Source: Rhizobium sp. TH2
GTDB taxonomy: Bacteria; Pseudomonadota; Alphaproteobacteria; Rhizobiales; Rhizobiaceae
Reading direction: 5' to 3'
Length of the DNA stretch: 64,000 bases
NCBI RefSeq assembly: GCF_024707525.1
Contig: NZ_CP062231.1
Span: 5,149,501-5,213,500 of the forward strand
Every line of letters begins with the position of its first letter. The first letter of the stretch is position 1. Positions 41,056 to 50,827 of this stretch are shown one piece after another. Both the position numbers and the translations under genes were made by a program. The notes beneath the pieces are model-generated. The model had not been told where the DNA came from. It saw nothing but the letters and a program-made list of their open reading frames with translations, and did no database searches.

Positions 41056-42168
41056 ATGACGACACGCAAGCTCTTACTTCTCCCCGGTGACGGCATCGGC
41101 AAGGAAACCATGGCCGAAGTCCGCAAGTTCATCACGCTGATGAACGAGAAATACGGCGCCGGTTTCGCGACCGATGAAGGCCTGGTCGGCGGTTCGGCTT
41201 ACGATGCGCATGGCGTGGCGATTTCGGAAGAGGACATGGCCAAGGCGATGGATGCGGACGCGGTGCTGTTCGGCGCCGTCGGCGGCCCGAAATGGGATGG
41301 CGTGCCCTATGACGTCCGTCCGGAAGCCGGCCTGCTGCGCCTGCGCAAGGACCTGGCGCTGTTTGCCAATCTCCGTCCGGCGATCTGCTATCCGGCGCTG
41401 GCGACCGCGTCCTCGCTCAAGCCTGAGATCGTCGAAGGCCTCGACATCCTCATCGTCCGCGAACTCACCGGCGGCGTTTATTTCGGCTCGCCCAAGGAAA
41501 TCATCGATCTCGGCAACGGCCAGAAGCGCGGCATCGACACCCAGGTCTATGATACGTTCGAGATCGAGCGCATCTCGGCCGTCGCCTTCGAACTCGCCCG
41601 GAACCGCAACAACAAGGTCTGCTCGATGGAGAAGCGCAACGTCATGAAGTCGGGCGTTCTGTGGAACGAGGTGGTGACCGCCACCCATAAGGAGAAGTTC
41701 TCCGACGTCAAGCTCGAGCACATGCTGGCCGATGCCGGCGGCATGCAGCTGGTGCGCTGGCCCAAGCAGTTCGACGTCATCGTCACCGACAACCTGTTCG
41801 GCGACATGCTGTCGGATATCGCCTCGATGCTGACCGGCTCGCTCGGCATGCTGCCTTCCGCCTCGCTCGGCGCGCCGGACCCGAAGACCGGCAAGCGCAA
41901 GGCGATGTACGAGCCAGTGCACGGCTCGGCACCCGATATCGCCGGCCAGGGCATCGCCAATCCGATCGCCATGATCGCCTCCTTCGCCATGTGCCTGCGC
42001 TATTCGTTCAACATGATCGCCGAGGCCGATCGTCTCGAAAAGGCGATCGCCAATGTGCTCGACCAGGGCATCCGAACCGGCGACATCATGGCCGAAGGCG
42101 CACGCCAGGTCGGCACATCGGAAATGGGCGATGCGATCCTCGCGGAATTCGAAAAACTCGCAGCCTGA
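41056..42168 (+). CDS. leuB: 3-isopropylmalate dehydrogenase
   Basis: 370 residues of the isocitrate/isopropylmalate dehydrogenase family. [15 protein letters not shown] at the start, the substrate arginines in [13 protein letters not shown], the catalytic region with Tyr and Lys ([13 protein letters not shown]), and [22 protein letters not shown] with Mg-binding aspartates are present. It oxidises 3-isopropylmalate in leucine synthesis. No other leu genes are near, as is usual in rhizobia. Confidence 0.97.
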   Translation: MTTRKLLLLPGDGIGKETMAEVRKFITLMNEKYGAGFATDEGLVGGSAYDAHGVAISEEDMAKAMDADAVLFGAVGGPKWDGVPYDVRPEAGLLRLRKDLALFANLRPAICYPALATASSLKPEIVEGLDILIVRELTGGVYFGSPKEIIDLGNGQKRGIDTQVYDTFEIERISAVAFELARNRNNKVCSMEKRNVMKSGVLWNEVVTATHKEKFSDVKLEHMLADAGGMQLVRWPKQFDVIVTDNLFGDMLSDIASMLTGSLGMLPSASLGAPDPKTGKRKAMYEPVHGSAPDIAGQGIANPIAMIASFAMCLRYSFNMIAEADRLEKAIANVLDQGIRTGDIMAEGARQVGTSEMGDAILAEFEKLAA

Positions 42169-42187
42169 ATGAAGGGAAGGGACCGCT

Positions 42188-42934
42188 TTGACTGACCACG
42201 GCGTGGAAAAGAAACCCGGCCCCTTCGCCGCCCTGCGACAGCACTATCGCGACACTCGGCCGGACCACCGTCCGGTACCGGTCGTGCTGCCGCTCCTGGT
42301 CGTCACGGCGCTCGCCGTCGCCGCCTATCTCCTGCTCGATCCCCATGCCGCATCGATGTACGACGCCTGGCCGGACTGGGTGCGGAAGCCGGCGCGTTTT
42401 TTCACCGATCTCGGCAAATCGTGGTGGATCATCACCGGATCGGTGGTCGTCATCATCGCTGGCATTCTGCTGCGACAGTTTTCCAGCAACGAAGGCCGTC
42501 GGCGACTGGGGGCACAGGTGATCGCGATGGCCACCTATGTGCTTGCCTCTGTTGCGATCTCCGGCCTGATTTCCAACCTCGTCAAGCGCGCCATCGGCCG
42601 GCCGCGGCCGGAAATGTTCGGCGATCACGGGCTGTTTACGCTCAATCCCTTCGCGCACGACTCGGCGTTCGAGAGCTTCCCCTCGGGCCACGCCACGACA
42701 GACGGCGCCTTCTGGACGGCACTGGCGCTGCTCTATCCGCCGCTCCGCTGGCCGTTCCTGATCGTTGGCTTCTATCTGGCGCTGACCCGCATTTTCGTCA
42801 GCGCGCATTATCCGTCTGATGTGCTTGTCGGCTTCGGCTGGGGCATGTGGTTCGCCTTCCTCATGGCGGTACTCTTCGCCAGGCATGGCCTCGTGTTTTC
42901 CCACAAGGACGGCAAGCTCGCCAAGCTGATCTGA
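42188..42934 (+). CDS. PAP2 family membrane phosphatase
   Basis: 248 residues with several transmembrane helices and the three phosphatase motifs: KRAIGRPRP, PSGHATTDGAFW, and RIFVSAHYPSDVLVG. Members dephosphorylate lipid phosphates such as phosphatidate, undecaprenyl diphosphate or lipid A 1-phosphate; the substrate here is unknown. The start is TTG at 42188 with AAGGGA upstream; a GTG at 42203 is an alternative. It follows leuB by 19 bases and is probably on its transcript. Confidence 0.92.
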   Translation: MTDHGVEKKPGPFAALRQHYRDTRPDHRPVPVVLPLLVVTALAVAAYLLLDPHAASMYDAWPDWVRKPARFFTDLGKSWWIITGSVVVIIAGILLRQFSSNEGRRRLGAQVIAMATYVLASVAISGLISNLVKRAIGRPRPEMFGDHGLFTLNPFAHDSAFESFPSGHATTDGAFWTALALLYPPLRWPFLIVGFYLALTRIFVSAHYPSDVLVGFGWGMWFAFLMAVLFARHGLVFSHKDGKLAKLI

Positions 42935-42956
42935 TTCCACCGGCAAATCCACAAAG

Positions 42957-42985
42957 AAAAACCCGGCGCAATCGCTTGCGCCGGG
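42957..42985 (-). terminator. Intrinsic terminator of the MHS transporter gene
   Basis: On the minus strand CCCGGCGCA, loop of six, TGCGCCGGG, then TTTTT. Located 31 bases past the transporter stop; it may also stop leuB-PAP2 reads weakly. Confidence 0.85.
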
Positions 42986-43015
42986 AGGGAGAGCAGGTTG
43001 CCCGGCTCGCAGGGA

Positions 43016-44890
43016 TCAGTTGGCGTTTAGGTCCTTGCCCTTGGTCTCGGGGAGGAAGAGGACGCCGATAATCAGCGTGATCACGGCAATCACGATCGGA
43101 TACCAGAGGCCCGCATAGATGTTGCCCTGGGCCGCGCTGATGGCGAAGACCACCGCTGGCAGAAGACCGCCGAACCAGCCGTTGCCGATATGGTATGGTA
43201 GCGACATGCCGGTATAGCGGATGCGGGTCGGGAACATCTCGACCAGCAGCGCCGCGATCGGGCCGTAGACCATGGTCACGTAGATTACGAGCACGGTCAG
43301 GATCGCGATCACCTGGAACCAGTTGATCTGCGCCGGATCAGCGAAGATCTTGAACTCGCCACCACCCGGCACCTTGTACACCGGCAGTTCGGCCGCACCG
43401 TTGAGTTCGGCAGCGGTGGCGATCTTGTCACGGATCATCTTGGCCGCCGGTAGCGTCTCCGGCGGCGTCGCCTTGATCTGTTCCTCGGTGAGGTTCAGTT
43501 CAGGATTAGCGGCAACGAAAGCGGCGAGCTTCGGTTCGGCAACCATGGCTGCACCGCGGGTCAGCGGATAGCCGGCGGCCTTGAGGGCGGTGTAGGTCGC
43601 CTTCTGGAACTTCGCCGTGTTTGCCTTGGCCTGGTCACCCGAGTTGACGAAGCTCGGGATCACGGCCTCGCCGATCTTGATGTTTGTGACCGTGCCCGCT
43701 GGCGCCGGCACGATCTCGTACTCGACCGAGTTCTTCGCGAGGAAGTCCGTCGCCACGTCGCACGAGGTGATGAACTTGCTGGTGCCGGTCATGTTGAACT
43801 GGAACGAGCAATCCGCAGGATCGGCCGTCACAGTCGCCTTGATCGACTCCTGCGCATTGTAGAGCGCCGGGTTACCCGCATAGGTCAGAGCCTTGAACAG
43901 CGGGAAGTAGGTGAGTGCCGCCAGCAGCAGACCCGCCATGATGATCGGCTTGCGGCCGATCTTGTCGGAGAGCCAGCCGAACACCACGAAGAAGATCGTG
44001 CCGATGGCGAGCGAGGTCGCGACCATGATGCTGGCATCGCGGAGATCGATCTTCAGCACGCTCTGCAGGAAGAACAGGGCATAGAATTGACCGGAATACC
44101 AGACGACAGCCTGGCCCATGACCGCACCGACAAGCGCGAGCAGGGCGATCTTGGCATTCTTCCACTGGCCGAACGCTTCGGTGAGCGGTGCCTTCGAACC
44201 CTTGCCCTCTTCCTTCATCTTTAGGAAGGCGGGCGACTCGGAAAGCTGCATGCGGATCCAGACGGATACGCCGAGCAGAACGGCCGACAGAAGGAACGGG
44301 ATGCGCCAGCCCCATTCGGCGAAATCGTCCCTGCTCATGGTCGCCTGGACGATCAGGATGACAACCAACGAGAGGAACAGGCCTCCGGTCGCCGTCGTCT
44401 GAATCCAGGACGTGTAGTAGCCGCGCTTGTCGTTGGGCGCGTGCTCCGCGACATAGGTGGCCGCACCGCCATATTCGCCGCCGAGCGCCAGGCCCTGCAG
44501 CAGGCGCAGCACGATCAGGATGATCGGCGCCGCGATGCCGAGGGTCGCCGATCCGGGCAATAGACCGACAAGAAACGTCGAGGCGCCCATGATCAGGATG
44601 GTGACGAGAAAGGTATATTTGCGGCCCACGAGGTCGCCCAGGCGACCGAAGACCAGCGCACCGAACGGGCGCACAAGGAAGCCCGCCGCAAAGGCGAGCA
44701 GCACGAAGATCGTGCGGGTGCCTTCTGGATAGGAATTGAAGAAGGCAAAGCCGATGTAAAGGCCCAGCGAACCATAGAGATAGAAATCGTACCATTCGAA
44801 CACGGTACCGAGCGAGGAAGCGAAGATAACTTTCTTCTCTTCCCGGGTCATGCCCCGTGATTCACCGGCAGTGACGGCGATATCAGCCAT
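43016..44890 (-). CDS. MHS-type MFS transporter with a large predicted periplasmic insertion
   Basis: 624 residues; MHS-family carriers are usually about 430-550. The N-terminal half has SLGTVFEWYDFYLYG and GRLGDLVGRKYTF (motif A), and the second half has GWLSDKIGRKPIIMAG. After helix 9 (about 316-335) comes a non-membrane stretch of about 185 residues (340-522), then helix 10 at 524. By MFS topology this loop faces the periplasm, and it carries two cysteines (361 and 377). MHS members move metabolite/H+ such as dicarboxylates, shikimate or proline-betaine; the substrate is unknown. Confidence 0.9.
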   Translation of the reverse strand: MADIAVTAGESRGMTREEKKVIFASSLGTVFEWYDFYLYGSLGLYIGFAFFNSYPEGTRTIFVLLAFAAGFLVRPFGALVFGRLGDLVGRKYTFLVTILIMGASTFLVGLLPGSATLGIAAPIILIVLRLLQGLALGGEYGGAATYVAEHAPNDKRGYYTSWIQTTATGGLFLSLVVILIVQATMSRDDFAEWGWRIPFLLSAVLLGVSVWIRMQLSESPAFLKMKEEGKGSKAPLTEAFGQWKNAKIALLALVGAVMGQAVVWYSGQFYALFFLQSVLKIDLRDASIMVATSLAIGTIFFVVFGWLSDKIGRKPIIMAGLLLAALTYFPLFKALTYAGNPALYNAQESIKATVTADPADCSFQFNMTGTSKFITSCDVATDFLAKNSVEYEIVPAPAGTVTNIKIGEAVIPSFVNSGDQAKANTAKFQKATYTALKAAGYPLTRGAAMVAEPKLAAFVAANPELNLTEEQIKATPPETLPAAKMIRDKIATAAELNGAAELPVYKVPGGGEFKIFADPAQINWFQVIAILTVLVIYVTMVYGPIAALLVEMFPTRIRYTGMSLPYHIGNGWFGGLLPAVVFAISAAQGNIYAGLWYPIVIAVITLIIGVLFLPETKGKDLNAN

Positions 44891-45394
44891 TTGGAAAATC
44901 CTCCAGTTTGAGCGCCGCCAGTCCCCCTCCTCAAGGTTTCCTCCACGGCATGCTGCTGAATCTGCCAGAATTCGGCCACAAACGGCAGCGCTGCTTTGGG
45001 ATTATGACTAAGGTATTAGGTGCGGCGCAGCGCTTTCGGCATCTGGCCGCGCAACGTCGCGCGACAAAAGAATCGCGCCCGCGTTCCCAGGGGAACTTGA
45101 CTTTGGACCGGAAAACCATCATCAAGCCCTTCGAAAAAGGAACCTGTCATGGTCGGCCGCGATAACGCATGCCAAATCATATCAGCGCTGGATGCCCAAT
45201 CCGGCGAGCGTTCGCTTTTTTCTCCGGCATTCAAAACCCGGGCCACCAAAACGACGACGAAAACCGTCTGACGTTCCTGGCCCGCCGCTCTCTCCCCGGC
45301 TCATGGTCGGGAGCGGAACCCGGCGCGGGCTGATGCCGCGCAAGGTTCGAAACTCCAAGCAACCTGCGGAGAGAGAAGAAAGAGACGAAGTAAA
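44891..45394. other. 504-base intergenic region, transporter / asd
   Basis: Divergent promoters are expected for the transporter (minus) and asd (plus). No gene is supportable; short open frames here have no family resemblance or good start sites. I found no strong dyad or sigma-factor match. The right part before asd (GGAGAGAGAAGAAAGAGACG) is purine-rich and contains the ribosome binding site. Confidence 0.6.
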
Positions 45395-46417
45395 ATGGGT
45401 TTCAAGGTAGCAGTGGCAGGAGCGACCGGCAATGTAGGCCGCGAAATGCTCAACATCCTGTCCGAGCGCGATTTTCCGGTCGATGAAGTGGTGGCGCTGG
45501 CATCCAGCCGCTCGCTCAACACCGAGGTTTCCTTCGGCGACAAGACGTTGAAGGTCAAGAACCTCGAGAACTACGATTTCGCCGGCACCGATATCTGCCT
45601 CATGTCGGCCGGTGGCGCCGTGTCGCTCAAGTATTCGCCCCAGATCGGCAAGCAGGGCTGCGTGGTCATCGATAACTCGTCGGCCTTCCGCTACGAGCAG
45701 GACGTGCCGCTGATCGTGCCCGAGGTCAATCCCGATGCGATCATGGGCTTTTCCAAGCGCAACATCATCGCCAACCCCAACTGCTCGACGGCCCAACTGG
45801 TCGTGGCGCTGAAGCCGCTGCATGATTTCGCCAAGATCAAGCGCGTCGTCGTCTCGACATACCAGTCTGTGTCGGGCGCTGGCAAGGAAGGCATGGACGA
45901 GTTGTTCCACCAGACCCGCGCGGTCTTCGTGGCCGATCCGGTCGAATCCAAGAAGTTTACCAAGCGCATCGCCTTCAACGTCATTCCGCATATCGATAGC
46001 TTCATGGAAGACGGCTATACGAAGGAAGAGTGGAAGGTGCTTGCCGAGACCAAGAAGATCCTCGATCCCGCGATCAAGGTCACATGCACCGCCGTGCGCG
46101 TGCCGGTGTTCATCGGTCACGCGGAATCGGTCAATATCGAGTTCGAGCGCGAGATCACCGCCGAGGAAGCCCGCAACATCCTGCGCGACGCGCCGGGTTG
46201 CCAGGTCATCGACAAGCATGAGAACGGCGGCTACATCACGCCTTACGAAAGTGCCGGCGAAGATGCGACCTTCATTTCGCGCATCCGCGAGGATGCCACG
46301 GTCGAGAACGGCCTGAACATCTGGGTCGTCTCCGACAACCTGCGCAAGGGTGCCGCGCTCAACGCCATCCAGATCGCGGAATTGATGGTCAATCGCGGCC
46401 TATTGAAGGCAAAGTGA
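45395..46417 (+). CDS. asd: Aspartate-semialdehyde dehydrogenase
   Basis: 340 residues. GATGNVGREML (9-19) binds NADP, the catalytic Cys130 lies in NPNCSTAQL, and the C-terminal domain is intact. It makes aspartate semialdehyde for lysine, diaminopimelate, threonine and methionine synthesis, and is essential in most bacteria. A strong terminator follows. Confidence 0.98.
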   Translation: MGFKVAVAGATGNVGREMLNILSERDFPVDEVVALASSRSLNTEVSFGDKTLKVKNLENYDFAGTDICLMSAGGAVSLKYSPQIGKQGCVVIDNSSAFRYEQDVPLIVPEVNPDAIMGFSKRNIIANPNCSTAQLVVALKPLHDFAKIKRVVVSTYQSVSGAGKEGMDELFHQTRAVFVADPVESKKFTKRIAFNVIPHIDSFMEDGYTKEEWKVLAETKKILDPAIKVTCTAVRVPVFIGHAESVNIEFEREITAEEARNILRDAPGCQVIDKHENGGYITPYESAGEDATFISRIREDATVENGLNIWVVSDNLRKGAALNAIQIAELMVNRGLLKAK

Positions 46418-46456
46418 TACAGAAACAAGATTCTGCCAACCTTGATGGAATAAATC

Positions 46457-46487
46457 CCCCGCGAGAAACGTTGTCTCGCGGGGTTTT
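46457..46487 (+). terminator. Intrinsic terminator of asd
   Basis: CCCCGCGAGA, seven-base loop, TCTCGCGGGG, then TTTT. Confidence 0.93.
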
Positions 46488-46573
46488 GTCTTGAAGAATC
46501 CGGATGCGCTGCTATGAGACGGCCAGCGAATCAGCATCCAGACAGAACGCGGACAAGCTGAAGAGGGATTTTC

Positions 46574-47401
46574 ATGTTCATCGCAAAGAATGTATGCGTG
46601 TCACTCGCATTGGCCACGGCCATTTGCGCCGGAGGCTCTCAAGCCTGGGCGGCGTCCTGTTCGAAGACGGCGGCCGGCTTCGACGAATGGAAGGGCGAGA
46701 TCCGAGGCGAAGCGATTTCCGCCGGCGTTAGCGAACGGACCGTCGATAAGGTTCTCGCCAGCGTCTCCTACAGCAAGGCGACCATCCGCGCCGATCGAGG
46801 CCAGAAGAGCTTCAAGCTGTCGCTCAATGAATTCCTCCGCAAGCGCGGTGCGACAACCATCGTCTCGCGCGGCAAGAAGATGAAAGCGACGAACGCCAAG
46901 CTGTTTGCAGCACTCGAACAGCGCTACGGCGTACCGGCCGGCCCGCTGATCGCCATCTGGGGCATGGAAACCGGCTTCGGCGGCTTCATGGGCAGGGAGC
47001 ACACGCTCTCGGCCGTGGCGACACTCTCCTTCGATTGCCGCCGGACGGATTATTTCACCGATCAGTTCATGGCTGCCCTGAAGCTCGTCGACGCGGGCAA
47101 CCTGCAGGTCAACGCGCGCGGCGCGGCGCATGGCGAAATCGGCCAGACGCAGTTCCTGCCGAAGAACGTGCTGAAATTCGGCGTCGATGGCGACGGCAAT
47201 GGCCGGATCGACATGGTCGGCTCCAAGACCGACGCGCTCGCCTCGACGGCGAACTTCCTGCGCGGCCATGGCTGGAGCGCCGGCGGCGGCTACCAGCCGG
47301 GCCAGGCGAACTACGGCGCGATCCAGGGCTGGAACGCAGCCAGCGTTTACCAGCAGGCGATTGCCCTGATGGGTGCGCAGATCGACGGCGAGACGCAGTA
47401 A
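46574..47401 (+). CDS. Lytic murein transglycosylase (MltB-type)
   Basis: 275 residues with a signal peptide (MFIAKNVCVSLALATAICAGGSQAWA). The SLT_2/MltB fold is visible: catalytic Glu132 in IWGMETGFGGFMG, then GEIGQTQFLPKNVLKFGVDGDGNG. It cleaves peptidoglycan glycan strands in the periplasm. It lacks a lipobox and the C-terminal peptidoglycan-binding domain of longer MltB relatives. A terminator follows at 47427. Confidence 0.92.
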   Translation: MFIAKNVCVSLALATAICAGGSQAWAASCSKTAAGFDEWKGEIRGEAISAGVSERTVDKVLASVSYSKATIRADRGQKSFKLSLNEFLRKRGATTIVSRGKKMKATNAKLFAALEQRYGVPAGPLIAIWGMETGFGGFMGREHTLSAVATLSFDCRRTDYFTDQFMAALKLVDAGNLQVNARGAAHGEIGQTQFLPKNVLKFGVDGDGNGRIDMVGSKTDALASTANFLRGHGWSAGGGYQPGQANYGAIQGWNAASVYQQAIALMGAQIDGETQ

Positions 47402-47426
47402 GCCTCGCCCCGCATCATCGTCCAAA

Positions 47427-47448
47427 GGCGGCTGCGGCCGCCTTTTTT
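47427..47448 (+). terminator. Intrinsic terminator of the transglycosylase gene
   Basis: GGCGGC, four-base loop, GCCGCC, then TTTTTT. Confidence 0.9.
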
Positions 47449-47461
47449 ATTGATTGTGCAA

Positions 47462-47738
47462 CTAGAGCGTTTCATTGTTAAATGGAAGCAGTTCTGCCGG
47501 AGCAGGTTTTCGTCAGGACCAAGGCGGCGGGCGAGCGTCGTACCCATAGGTACGGCCGAGGCCGGCGCCGCAGGTCATGGCGGAAAGATGCCCGGCCCTT
47601 CGGGTTGGCTGAAACGGGCCGGCTGATCGACAGGCCGGCTTGACCGTAGAGCTTTGGCTACGACACGCGCCGGCCGGTCGACCATCCGACTCCGTTTGAG
47701 CCACAGAACTGATTCCATTTAACAATGAAGCGCTCTAG
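47462..47738 (-). repeat. Palindromic intergenic repeat, copy 2 (inverted)
   Basis: Second copy of the element at 26739-27013, in the opposite orientation and about 277 bp. Its ends are again CTAGAGCG and CGCTCTAG, with inverted arms that agree with each other (left arm AGAGCGTTTCATTGTTAAAT). Several inner blocks are identical to copy 1, including the CCAACCCGAAGGGCC region and the block around GTACCTATGGGTACG. The right end supplies the TAG stop codon of the carbonic anhydrase gene. Confidence 0.85.
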
Positions 47739-48370
47739 GGCCGCTTGAAATCGCCGGTCTTCGGATCCATGACCCAAAGCTCGCCGGTCGAGATATCGAA
47801 CCAGGCGCCGGACAGCGTGATCCGCTGCTTTTCCTGCAGGATGCGGACACAGGGGAAGGTCAGAAGGTTCTCGATCGAGATGCGGATCGAGATGCGTTCC
47901 AATGAACGTTGGCGCTCGGATGCCGTCATCGATTTGTACTGCGTGACCTCTTCGGCGGCCGGCCGCAGCATGCTCATCCACTTGCCGATGAAATCGCCCG
48001 GCGACAGCGGTTCGCCGCCCTGGTTGAGGGCTGCATGGATGCCGCCGCAGCGGCCATGGCCCATGACGACGATTTCACGGATCTTGAGCGACTGCACCGC
48101 GAATTCGAGCGCTGCCGAGGTGCCGTGATTCTGGCCGTCGGGCGCATAGGGCGGAACAAGATTGGCGACGTTGCGCACCACGAAGAGTTCGCCCGGGCCA
48201 CAGTCGAAAATGGTCTCGGGCGCCGAGCGTGAATCGCAACAGGCAATGACCATCGTCTTCGGAGTCTGGCCGGTTTCGGCGAGCTGGCGATATCGTCCCG
48301 ACTCGGCCGAATAGCGGCCTTCCATGAAACTCCGGTAGCCATCGAGCAGATGTTCGGGAAACTGATCCAT
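47735..48370 (-). CDS. Beta-class carbonic anhydrase
   Basis: 211 residues. Zinc ligands are Cys44 (ACCDSR), His105 and Cys108 (GHGRCGG), with the Asp46-Arg48 dyad. It interconverts CO2 and bicarbonate, needed at ambient CO2. The ATG at 48370 has AAGGAG upstream. It lies 18 bases after pdxY and shares its transcript. The stop codon TAG lies inside the terminal CTAG of repeat copy 2, so the last residues may have changed when the element came in. Confidence 0.95.
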   Translation of the reverse strand: MDQFPEHLLDGYRSFMEGRYSAESGRYRQLAETGQTPKTMVIACCDSRSAPETIFDCGPGELFVVRNVANLVPPYAPDGQNHGTSAALEFAVQSLKIREIVVMGHGRCGGIHAALNQGGEPLSPGDFIGKWMSMLRPAAEEVTQYKSMTASERQRSLERISIRISIENLLTFPCVRILQEKQRITLSGAWFDISTGELWVMDPKTGDFKRP

Positions 48371-48388
48371 ATTCGCTCCTTGCAATGC

Positions 48389-49264
48389 CTATTTTTTCTT
48401 CGCCCGTGACGGATGCAGCAACTGGCGAAGCTGCACCATGGCCATGGGGTTAAGAAAACTTGAGTAGTCTTCGGAAAGCATCAATTCGTCGGCGCCGCGC
48501 TTGACCGAACGGGCAAGAATCTCGAACACCGCCGCCGTTGTCATCTGCAGCGCCCGCTCCTCGCTCTCGCCCTTCAGGAGGCGAGCGAGAAACAGCGCGG
48601 ATGTCAGGTCGCCCAGCCCGTTCGGCGCGTCGCCGACCATGCGGTGCTCGGCGAGCAGCGCCACCCGATCGGTCAGGAGCAGATTGCCGATGCCGCCAGC
48701 CATCATCGGCACCGCCGATGTGACGAGAACCTTGCCCGGCCCCAGCGCCAGTGCCGCCTCGATGATCTGCGCATTGCTGTCGAGGCTTGCCCCAGAGAGC
48801 CAGCCGAGCTCGTAGCGATTAGGCGTCGCGATATCGGCAAGCGGAAGCAGTTCGTCGCGAATGGCTTCAGCGATCGCGACAGGCACATAGAGGCCACCTG
48901 AATCGCCGATCACCGGATCGCAGGCATAGATGAGACCCGGATTCTTCTCCTTGAGCCGGCGGATCATCCGCGCCACCGGCGCGACCTGTACGGCACTGCC
49001 GAAATAGCCGGTGATCACTGCGCGGATATGCCCCGACCAGCGGGAATCCGTCATGTCCTCGATCGCGGCAGCGAACTGCCCGTCCGGCGTCGCGATGCGC
49101 GTGGAAGGACCATGTCCGGGGTGCCAGGGCAGGATGACCGTGGGGAGCGACCAGACGGGAAAGCCCATGGTTTCAAGCGCGAACACGACGGCCCGGTTGC
49201 CCACCGCGCCGCGCACGACATGGCTGGATATCGCCACGATTTCCGCCGGGCTGCCGCTATCCAT
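48389..49264 (-). CDS. pdxY: Pyridoxal kinase
   Basis: 291 residues of the PfkB/ribokinase-like pyridoxal kinase group: AIVAISSHV-type start (EIVAISSHVVRGAVGNRAVVFALE), LPTVILPWHPGHG, a central DPVIGDSGGLYVP, and the substrate/ATP region with LVTSAVP and the GxGD-type anion hole NGLGDLTSALFLA. It phosphorylates pyridoxal in the PLP salvage route. Start at 49264 with GGGAG upstream; the earlier in-frame start is not conserved. Confidence 0.93.
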   Translation of the reverse strand: MDSGSPAEIVAISSHVVRGAVGNRAVVFALETMGFPVWSLPTVILPWHPGHGPSTRIATPDGQFAAAIEDMTDSRWSGHIRAVITGYFGSAVQVAPVARMIRRLKEKNPGLIYACDPVIGDSGGLYVPVAIAEAIRDELLPLADIATPNRYELGWLSGASLDSNAQIIEAALALGPGKVLVTSAVPMMAGGIGNLLLTDRVALLAEHRMVGDAPNGLGDLTSALFLARLLKGESEERALQMTTAAVFEILARSVKRGADELMLSEDYSSFLNPMAMVQLRQLLHPSRAKKK

Positions 49265-49414
49265 TTCGATCCACTCCCTGATATCAGTTTCAATTGCCGC
49301 AGTGCAACAGATTGTCAATCAAATTCGTGGTCGGATGCCGGAAGCCGCTTGTCTTGATAACGTCGCCGCAAAGTGCAACTCTGACACCTGGAGCCGAAAT
49401 GCGGGGAAATTCAA

Positions 49415-50812
49415 GTGGCTGACGGAACCTCTCAACCGGAACGCGCCGTACCGAAACGCGCGATTTTCGGATGGATGATGTTCGACTGGGCCGCCCAGCC
49501 GTTCTTCACCGTCGTCATCACCTTCGTCTTCGGCCCCTATTTCGCTGCCCGCATGGCGGCTGATCCTACGGCCGGCCAGCTCGCCTGGAGCAATGTTGGA
49601 ATTGTTTCCGGCATTGCCATCGCGGTGTTGTCTCCCATTCTCGGCTCGATCGCCGACGAGACTGGAAACCGCAAGCACTGGATCGGCTTCTTCGCCGCGA
49701 TCAAGATCGTATCGCTGCTGTTGCTCTGGTATGCTGTACCCGGCAGTTCACTGCTCGCCATCGGCCTTCTCATCGTGCTCGCCTCCATCGCTGCGGAGTT
49801 CTCGATCGTCTTCAACGATTCCATGATGACACGGCTGGTCGATAGCAAGAGTGTCGGCAAGATCTCCAACATTGCCTGGGGCCTCGGCTATGCAGGCGGA
49901 TTGATCGCGCTCTTCTCCGTTCTGTTGCTCCTGGCTGGGAGCCCAACGACTGGAAAAACGATCATAGGTATTACGCCGCTCTTCGGGCTTGATCCAGCCC
50001 AGGGCGAGGACGCGCGTATCACCGGGCCGCTCGCGGCGATCTGGTACTTCATCTTCATCCTGCCGATGTTCTTCTTCACGCCGGACAGTTCGAAGCACGT
50101 TTCCCTTGGCGGCGCTGTCGGCCGGGGCCTGACTGAACTCGGCGTAACCCTCAAGGACCTTCTACGGCGTACCGGGCTCCTGAAGTTCCTGATCGCCCGA
50201 ATGATCTTCCAGGATGGCATCAACGGCCTGCTGTTCCTCGGCGGCGCATTTGCCGCCGGCATGTTCGGCTGGCAGACAACGGAAATCGGCCTGTTCGGCA
50301 TCATGCTGGCCTTCGTCGCCATCTTCAGCTGCCTTATCGCCGGTTATCTCGATGCCCGCCTGGGATCCAAGGCAATCATCATGATCTGCCTGATCCTGCT
50401 GATCATCGCCACGACAGGCATCATTTCGACCGGTCCGGGATTCACCCTGTTCGGCCTTGCACAACTGTCGAGCGACGACAGCGGCGGACTGTTCGGCACG
50501 ATGGCGGAAAAGGTCTACATCCTCTACGGCCTGCTGATTGGCATTGCTTTCGGACCGGTTCAGGCCTCCTCGCGATCCTATCTCGCCAGGAGCGTCAGCG
50601 TCGAGGAAGCCGGCCGCTATTTTGGCATCTACGCGCTCTCCGGCCGGGCGACATCCTTCCTCGCGAACGTGATCAACAGCCTGCTGATCTTGCTGACGGC
50701 ATCGGCCCGCGTCGGCATGGCGTCGCTGATCGCCTTCTTCGCGATCGGGCTGCTGATACTGATTTTCACACCTTATCCGGCGAACAAGCAACAGGCTGAC
50801 GCAAAACGGTGA
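49415..50812 (+). CDS. UMF1/Atg22-like MFS transporter
   Basis: 465 residues with about 12 transmembrane helices. The N-terminus FGWMMFDWAAQPFFTVVITFVFGPYF is the conserved opening of the UMF1 family, related to yeast Atg22 vacuolar amino-acid effluxers. Bacterial substrates are unknown. It starts with GTG at 49415 after GGGGAAA. Divergent from pdxY. Confidence 0.92.
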   Translation: MADGTSQPERAVPKRAIFGWMMFDWAAQPFFTVVITFVFGPYFAARMAADPTAGQLAWSNVGIVSGIAIAVLSPILGSIADETGNRKHWIGFFAAIKIVSLLLLWYAVPGSSLLAIGLLIVLASIAAEFSIVFNDSMMTRLVDSKSVGKISNIAWGLGYAGGLIALFSVLLLLAGSPTTGKTIIGITPLFGLDPAQGEDARITGPLAAIWYFIFILPMFFFTPDSSKHVSLGGAVGRGLTELGVTLKDLLRRTGLLKFLIARMIFQDGINGLLFLGGAFAAGMFGWQTTEIGLFGIMLAFVAIFSCLIAGYLDARLGSKAIIMICLILLIIATTGIISTGPGFTLFGLAQLSSDDSGGLFGTMAEKVYILYGLLIGIAFGPVQASSRSYLARSVSVEEAGRYFGIYALSGRATSFLANVINSLLILLTASARVGMASLIAFFAIGLLILIFTPYPANKQQADAKR

Positions 50813-50827
50813 TTGGAAAGTTGCGTT

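Noticed and set aside
44908..45165. Possible small gene in the transporter/asd gap
   Set aside because: No ribosome binding site, composition like non-coding DNA, no recognisable family, and it would overlap the transporter promoter region.
45142..45166. GGAAC followed at 16 bases by CGAT
   Set aside because: The -10 part differs from CGTT at a conserved base and no gene start is close enough to be convincing.
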